Assembly: GCA_037043455.1 (NCBI GenBank)
Contig: JAWPHD010011225.1
Coordinates: 21,825 to 85,824 of the forward strand
Reading direction: 5' to 3'
DNA length: 64,000 nucleotides
From: Cyrtodaria siliqua
Lineage: Eukaryota > Mollusca > Bivalvia > Adapedonta > Hiatellidae
The notes beneath the pieces are model-generated. The model searched no databases. It had not been told where the DNA came from and saw nothing but the letters and a program-made list of their open reading frames with translations. A program made the position numbers and the translations under genes. Below, piece after piece: positions 37,001-46,000 of this stretch; within the stretch, counting starts at the first letter, position 1; each line of letters begins with the position of its first letter.

Positions 37001-40000
37001 ATGCAGAGGTCAACTGGGCTGTCACATGTATCAGACAACATCTATTTCTAGCCTCACCCATCAGATGCAGAGGTCAACTGGGCTGTCACATGTATCAGAC
37101 AACATCTATCTAGCCTCACCCATCAGATGCAGAAGTCAACTGGCTGTCCCATGTATCAGACAACATCTATCTAGCCTCACCCATCAGATGCAGAGGTCAA
37201 CTGGGCTGTCACATGTATCAGACAACATCTATTTCTAGCCTCACCCATCGGATGCAGACGTCAACTGGGCTGTCCCATGTATCAGACAACATCTATTTCT
37301 AGCCTCATCCATCGGATGCAGACGTCAACTGGGCTGTCCCATGTATCAGACAACATCTATTTCTAGCCTCATCCATCGGATGCAGACGTCAACTGGGCTG
37401 TCCCATGTATCAGACAACATCTATCTAGCCTCACCCCTAGATGCAGACGTCAACTGGGCTGTCCCATGTATCAGACAACATCTATCTAGCCTCACCCATC
37501 GGATGCAGACGTCAACTGGGCTGTCCCATGTATCAGACAACATCTATCTAGCCTCACCCATCGGATGCAGACGTCAACTGGGCTGTCCCATGTATCAGAC
37601 AACATCTATTTCTAGCCTCATCCATCAGATGCAGAGGTCAACTGGGCTGTCACATGTATCAGACAGTATCCTCCAAGCATGTTAAAACACCATTGGAATG
37701 TGTTTGATGTATAGTGCATGGCTTCTGGATTTCATATGTATTATTCCCTTCTCTCTGGGAAGGCTCAAAATAATCTATTATGTATTGTAATGATGAGCTG
37801 TTTAAAATACAACGATTCAATTCTAGGCTACTATAGGTCACACTGAACAATGTGTTCTACGGAACTATGGATACATCTTGAACGACGCCAATGTTCTTTA
37901 CAGACATGTCCCATTTCTAGCCAGTATTTAATTGTTCTGGAAAGCGTGATCGCACTGAACTTACACTGATGATTAACAGCACTCGCAATTTAATTATTCG
38001 TACAAAGACATTACCTGACAGTGAGATTAACCTCCCACGGCGAGAAATTTAAATGTTTCATTGCCATTATGGAAACGTACAACAATAGATGACCTCGAAC
38101 CAATACTGCTAATGGCTCCAATCTTAATGTTTCAATAGCTACCTTAAAAGTATGGTAATGGGGAAATAATTGTCATCACAATTATGCATACAATGAATTG
38201 AATATGGAATGAAACAATGGTTGACCCAAACAGGCATTCAGAACATGTCTGGCTTTAAATTCAGTTGCCATTGTCTCAAATGTTTAGAACTGGCATTTCC
38301 CAAATCAGATGGTCAAGCTGATTATAAAGCCACTAACAGCAATGAAGCATGGAAGTAGCATGTATATAAAATTAAACCAAATGCTGAAAGTAGGTATTCA
38401 CAATTTCGCTGTTTCTAAATAAACAAAACTAGAACTATCACTGAAGATGATGAATACTCAAGCTTTTTTTATTCCAAGTCAAACAAAGGGCCATAATTCT
38501 GTAATAAATTAGGCAATCAGTAGGTAATGGGTGATGTAGAGGGACATAAGGTCATCAGTTGTTATGAGTATATGAAGTTTGGGAACAGCCAATTCAAAAC
38601 TCGAGTAATAACTAGAAATGTGTTCATGGGAGACGGATACCCCCACTGAAAAGAATCAGTGTAAAACCTAAAATTTGACGAAAAAGGGCCATAACTCTGG
38701 TAATACTGATCGATTTTGATGCCAAACGATATGCACATCTTGACATCATAGGTAACCTTCCTGTAAAGATTCGAAGAAATCGGTTGAAAAGTGGGGGAGG
38801 AGATAGACACACAAGATATTTGCACGTAAAATTTGACGAAAAAGGGGCCATAACTCCGGTAATACTAGGTTGAATGAGATGCCGAAACCATATGACCATC
38901 TTCACACCACAGGTAAGTATCCTGTAAAGTTTCGAAGAAATCTGCTGAAAAGTGTGGGAGGAGATAGACACACAAGATATTTTCATGTTAAATTTGATGA
39001 AAAAGGGACCATAACTTTGGTAATACTGGGTCGATTTTGACGCGTAAACAATATGCACATCTTGACATCATAGGTAAGCATCCTGTTAAGTTTGAAGCAA
39101 TCGGCTGAAAAGTGTGGGAGGAGATAGTAACACAAACTTTTCGGGACGGAAGGACGGACGGGGCTAACACTATATGCCCCCTCACTATTCGGTGGTGGGG
39201 GCATCAAAATGTGGGATGTGACAAATCGGATTATCCTATATAGCCTCCACTTCACTTTGTGAAAGCGGGGAGGTGGGGAATTAATCACATGCTTTTTTAA
39301 AAAAGTGTCAAGGACATATATTGTTAATGCCTTCCGTCTGTCCATTCGTCCATCTGTCTGTAACCATACATGTATCTCGCAGAATTCAAGCGAATTTAGA
39401 ATATGACTTCCTCCTACCACCCCCCCCCCCCCACCCCCCCCCCCCCCCCCCCCCACCCCCACTAAAAATTCAATTACTCTTGCCATTTTTTTTTTTATAT
39501 ATCCATGTATATACATGTACTAAGAATTGCCTTTGTAGACAAACAAAAAAAGGATTTTATTATTTCAAACCCAGATGTCTGCACAAGGGGATACTTGAGG
39601 GTGGGAGGTGGGCCCAGAAGAGTGGAAGTGCTGACAAAGGAGCTGAGGTAATCTGTGTCAAAATATGTTTTTAATTACCATTCAAATGAGCACATGGGTA
39701 TTTGCAATGGCATGCTATTGAATTTTGCTTTAGTTTGATATACATGTATATCTAGCCAGCACTTTGTGTGTTTGCATGTTATTTCCACTCTTAATTGCTG
39801 TAAGTGGGCAGCAAGATGGAGGGATCAATACTAGAACTTTAAGCCTATGACTAACTCGCATCCCCTGCCTTAATATTTTGTTGATAAAAAAAGTATGTAG
39901 CGTTGAACCCCGATTTCACAATGCTTGATCAATTAAAGGACAGAAGACTTGGCGAGTTTGTGTTGTATGAATCATTTAGTATACATTTATATAAATCTAG

Positions 40001-43000
40001 CTTCAATGCTGAAACAAGTACGTGTTTTGTGATTGAAGAAATTTTTTATTGAATTAATCGCACAAAATTGCAAAAAATAATTTTAGTTTTATGAATACAA
40101 TATTAAGAGCGATAGTTCCTCACTGAATCAACTAATGCAAACATACTCTATTTATTAAGCAATAACTTGGGAACATACCACTTGAAACAACATCCAAACT
40201 GCCTCCAATCCTGACATAACACTATAATTTTTATAATTAATTCATTGGCAGGATATATTTACATTAATTTTTATTTACTACTTAATTTCTTTATTTTTCA
40301 TCGGTTTTTGCGCACAATATGACCTATTTATGTGTCGACATGCCGTCAAACACCATTCATTGGCAGGATTAAAAACAAGTCCGCCACTTCACAGGGCAGT
40401 TTAGGCTCATTTGCTAAGGTTTTTGTATGTGAAAGGTATTTTCTGGTTGGGTGGGGGCATCTCGGCATGAGGTTTTTTACTAATATATATATATTTAGAA
40501 AAAAGTTGCTAGGTGTTCATGTTAAGAAGTAATGAAAGTTTTCCCATGTTTAAAAAAAAAAAAAAATATTTATTTTCTGTAATTGCTATTTCTTCATCTG
40601 TTTTATAAAAATAGTGCTCTTGGTTAAACAACAAACCCTATCAGTTTTTTGTCAGTAGGTAAAAAGGTCATACTGACCTGACCTCCTCGCTTTTTCCCCC
40701 TCAATTACAGTTCTTGCACTCTGCACTTCCACTCATTGCCCTCTATCATTGTGTGAAGTTTCATTGCAGTCCCATCAGTAGTTTTAAAGATATGCTCCGG
40801 ACAAAAATTCTAAATATAACATTACAAAGGGAAATAACTCTAATTTGAATGATGACAGAGTTAAGGTTCTTGCACTCTGCACTTCCTCTCATTGCCCTCT
40901 ATCATTATGTGAAGTTTAATTGCAGTCCCACCAGTAATTTTGAAGATATACTCCAGACAGGAAAGTGTGACATACACACGGACGGACGGACAAAGTGGCA
41001 ATTATACATATGCTCACCCTGTGGGGAGCATAAAAAGGGGAGCATAAAAATATGTTGCTGCACAATGGATACTATTTGCATTAAGCTTCAAGATTGTGGA
41101 TAAAAAAGTATAGAAATTTCAGCGTGGATAACTTTCTCATGATCGGGTCACTGTGATCTTAACCTTTGACCTAGTGACTCCAAAATTATTAGGAGTTTTA
41201 CCAAGGGTACTATTCTGTAAACTTTCAAGATTGTAGGCCTATTAGTTTACAAGTGGAGAAAGTGTTTTTCAGGATTGGGTCATTGTCAAGTCAATGTGAC
41301 CTACCAACCCCAAAAATAATAGGTTTCTTTCTCGCTGTAATTACAGAAACGTTATGCATACCATCCCACTGCAGGGCTCGACGTTAACTTTACGGACAGC
41401 CTGACCATGGGGCAAGTTAACTCTGAAATTTACTTGCCCATGCCAGTTTGCTGGTTGCCCTATTTAGCCCTGAAGCTTTTATTTTATAAGGATATACTGC
41501 TTGAGGCTTCATGTGTGTTAGACCACTTAATGATATATAACTCTCACAGCACCTTTCTGAGAATTCTAAAAGCTGGTCTAATACTTATAATGTAACAACA
41601 ATAATAGTATCGGAAACCTGCAAGGAGCGAGGGGTTTCTGTTATATTTTGTCATATTCTATGGTCCTGGCTTGTCGTTCAGTTTTGAAGTTGCCTGATTG
41701 GATTGAGCCTTTGAGACTTTACCTGTCCGGTGTCAAGTTTTACTTGCCCCGGGCAGGCGGACAGTCCTTAAAATCGAGCCCTGTCATTGTGTTCTTTAAT
41801 CTGATTAACTTTAATGGTTCTAAAGATATGCTGATATTTTTACATGGCTTTTTAAATAACCACCAAAGGCCCTATATCCTGTAAAATACATTTATAGACA
41901 CATAGTAACAGTGACCTTGACTCTGAGTAAGCTTTAAAGCAATCCTGTGTTTGCTGAGTTGTAAATGACACTCACTCTCCACTCTCATGTCTGCCCAGTA
42001 TCATTTTTATCCAATCATTCATTGCTAAGTTATTGGTTTGGACACGCGTTTGACCTATGACGTTCACTGCGCCCTTGACCCTAGGTTGGCAGGAGTTTAT
42101 GTGCCACTCTGTCGCCATGTCGTGAACCTTTCTGCCCAAAATCCTTTTGATCCAAATTAACCATTGTTGAGTTATGGCCTGGACACCTGCTGTGACCTCT
42201 GACTTCAATGCAACATTGACCTTGATCATAAGTTGGCGGGAGTTGTATGTGACACCCTGTCTCTATGTGGTGAACCTTTCTGCCCAAGAATTCATTGCCG
42301 AGTGTAATGGCCCGGACACGGTATTAATATTTACATTCTACATGACCTTGACCATAGGTTAGCGAGAGTAGTATGTGTCACTCTGTCTCCATGTGTTGCA
42401 TTATGGCCAGGCCAAGTGTTTCACCTTCACCGTGACCCTAAATTTGTGGAAGTAGTACCGGTATGTGACACGCCATATCCATGTGATAAACCTTTCTGCT
42501 TAAGATCTTTTTGATCCAATTATTTATTGCAAAGTTATGTCCTGGACAGGAAACCTGGACGTACTACGGAAGGGAAGGACAAATCTAAAGATATACATGT
42601 ATGCCCCACTCCCCAAACTTAATTGGCATAGAAAACCTTCTAGCCTATATGGTGAAAATCAGAAACTGATAGTTAAGTTATTGCATAAACAATAATAAAC
42701 AATGTAATCTAACGGACGCCAATGATGGACAACACAAAATCATATACATGTAAGTTTGCCTGACCTAGCAACTATCCCAAAATAAAGCCTTGTGAAATAT
42801 TCGACAAAACCTTCGTCTTTTAATAATAATAAACACACTATTAGGTACTGTTAAACAGCTGGCAGTATTCAAACATCAGACAAGCATTAAATCGGTTAGA
42901 TAAGAAAAACAAAAACATGCAGCCATAGCTAAAAATCTAACAAAACTTACGTGAATTCTTCTGTTTTATTTTCATTCTACGATCTGTGAAAGATTTCATT

Positions 43001-46000
43001 CACGAAATGTAAGATAACTGGATCCACTTATTGATCCGTTTTCAGTCTATTTTGCATTCTGACAACAATATATTATAGATCTTCAAATTAAAGCAGAAAC
43101 CATACTTCAATTATTTTTTATGGAAAATAAACACTTTCAGAGAAATACGTTCGGAGTTGTTGTCAAATATGACAAAGAACGGCAGTTTTACTAGTATCAA
43201 CCAGTGACACATATTGCGTGCATCAAAATCAAAATGTACATTTTTACTGGCATGCTCCCAAGTCTGTATTTACAAACCTACTGGCATTGAGCCATTTCAA
43301 TTAATTGAAGTATGGAAGTGATCAATGCTACCTGTACACCCAATGAGACTGCAATATTAAATGACTCCACACAGCCTTCTATCAAAGCCCATGCGGAGGA
43401 GTCGTAATTTATTGATAAGCATTTGTCAAGTGGACCAAAGATAGAAACAAAAGGAGTGAGAACAAATAAACCCTCCTGATTGCTTAAGGGTACATAAAAA
43501 AATGTGAATTTTGTGAACAAAAAAAATCTCTGCATGCTCTGACATTGTTATGTCGCCATATAAATAGAAATTATCGGGTTTCAAGGTTTGTACATACATA
43601 TTGCAGATAAAAATGAAATCTAGCTAGCAGAAATCAATTAACTGGTTAGTTTAAGTTATTGAAATGGATATTGAAAGAACAAATTGATACCATTGTGTGA
43701 TTGTCAATTAAAAAAATATTTTTTGTGTAATATTTCTACAATAAGTACATAATTATATATCGGTCTACATACAGTGATACAATCAAATTTACCTGAAGTA
43801 AGATTAGTTTCGGATAAGAGTAGTCATTAGCTACAGTACTATATAGTATTTAAGATAATATAAGATCTAGGGGATCTGATTTGTACATACATGTACAAAG
43901 GCCAGTGTTTTTTTGACTGATCATTTATCGATTTTGCTCATCAAAAAAGTAGAATAGGAGAGGGAATAAAACGTTTTCATTCGCAAACACATCTTGTCCA
44001 AGTAATATGCCATAGATTAGGACATAGTAACGTATTCAGCAATAGTGTAAAAACAGCCGTGTCCAAACTTCAAGATACCGGTACACAAATGTGTTGCGGA
44101 TGATGGAAAACACCAGTTGCATTAACATGATAATCTGAATTTGAAAATGCTTTAGAAGTGCTTGCATTTTTCATACCGGTGCAAAAATAATAAAGTATTA
44201 AAAGTTAAGAAAATAAATTTTACTCACCAGCTAACGACAAATTGTTTTCGGATGTTAATAAATTCATACTCCTCTCTGATTTTCTTCAAATGAACTAATC
44301 CAATTAACAATCACTAAATAGCGTCTTATTAATTCACATTACTTTGCAGCCAGTATTGTTGCTTTAAAATCAACAACAGGCTAATGCTTTTTAACATTTT
44401 TTTTTTGGTATTTTGTAATCATTGTTATCTGTTTCATTCTTTGCTTCATATTTTTGGTTAATTCACATTAAGCTACAAATACAAACTCAATCAACCTACT
44501 GAACCAGAAACCTACTAACTAACACCAGGGCTTTTTTCCTGTGTCACAAGGATATTTTATGATGGAGAACCCCTTTGATATTAAATAAGCATGATTGAAG
44601 CACAGTTGTCAATGGGGGGCATAATTTCAAAGAATATTTATCGATACAGAAAGGATCTTAATTTGATTAAATGCATGTAGTATAGTGCTAGTGGGAAGAC
44701 ACAGTCATTAAATACAAATATCCGAAAACTTGAAAATGAACTAATAAGAATAAGCGTTTGCCAATTCACATAAATTTACTTCAGTTTAATATGTTTAGTA
44801 CATATATCTCGTGTTACATTTTGATGAAAACATTTGAGGACTGACTTTGTTCTTCTGACATATTTACATATTTATTTTCACCTTGCCATTTTGTCCACTG
44901 ACTTAGGTGCTATACATGTACACATGTACTCATAAATTCTAACTTAAAACAAAAACTAACTCAGTGGTTTAACTTGATGGTTTAATATTGAGGAGTTACA
45001 TTGGAGACTGGAGTAGGTAAGCTGACAAGAAAAATGTGGATTTATTTTGAAGAAAAATTAGTAATAAAAAGCACAGGTGTAGACAATTGGTCTGTTGTAT
45101 TGAATGGTTCACCCTTATTTTCATAATATCTGCGTTTACAACCTTATCGAATGACAGACAGTAAAGTATTTTAAATCTGAAATTAATAGAGACATTCATT
45201 AAGACAATCAGGCACTAATGAAGGATTTGTTTCAAAGATTGTTGAAACATGGGTGTAATAGCTAGCACGAAAGCTAAGAGATTCAGGCATCCTGAGATTA
45301 ATCCAAGACTGGACCAAATTTGGATCTCAAATTCTGGAATACTTTAAGTTTAAAATATTTCCCACGAAATCCATTAAGCCATTCTGATGAGATTTAAAAC
45401 TGAGTTCCATACTACAATCAAATGCATTATTTACCACTGGTAAACAAAGTCCAGACTCTACTGTACACAACAGGTGGTTGGACTTTAAACCTTAGGAATA
45501 CACACACACACACACACAAAATGGATCAGTGTCCGGATATCCGAGTGGTCGAAAAATTACTATTACCACTAGCCCGACGGTGAAAAACCAGTAAATATTA
45601 ATTTGGGCTAGTAAAAATCTAGAAATTGTATATAATTCGGGCTAGTGAACAAAAATCCAAATATCTTTGACTGATAGAATAATAGATATGATAAAGGGAC
45701 AGCAACTGTAAGAGAGTAATTTAACTTTTAAGTAAATTTAACAACAATAATGATGTATGCGAAGGCCTGCATCAACCAACAGCTTCCAAGGACATACCTA
45801 TTGCATTATTAGAGAAATCAAACTGCTGCGAATTATTAATGCAGATTCCTATTGTAGAGTATATAGAGAGGCATTTCACCTCTCCATATAAACAGTTCTA
45901 TAGTATATATGATTAAAAAAAAAGAAGACGGAAGCCAGAATCGTAGCCAGAAAAAAAGTGTGTGAGAAAGTAGATATGGCACGTAATTAAAACAAAGCCA

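Larger units (their letters stand above)
37935..40700. other. CEP97 intron 1, between satellites and tandem-unit elements
   Basis: Outside the element at 38600-39210 and the C-run at 39418 the sequence looks unique; 'ttcattggcagga' occurs twice (40242, 40358). No exon recognised. Confidence 0.45.

Noticed and set aside
34475..37665. CRISPR-like regular array
   Set aside because: No repeat/spacer structure: the whole unit is repeated, and the genome is animal.
34912..37685. Long plus-strand frames repeating MQTSTGRSHN / SDNIYLASP
   Set aside because: The 77- and 62-bp units are not multiples of three, so the same sequence is read in all frames; typical satellite artefacts.
39321..39674. Proline-rich plus-strand and glycine-rich minus-strand frames
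   Set aside because: Translation of the C-run and the neighbouring tandem-unit element.
43278..43535. 85-codon minus-strand frame ending near a CAG|gtagca donor
   Set aside because: Hydrophobic, AT-rich, no known domain, phase not compatible with inclusion between CEP97 exons 1 and 2 without further evidence.
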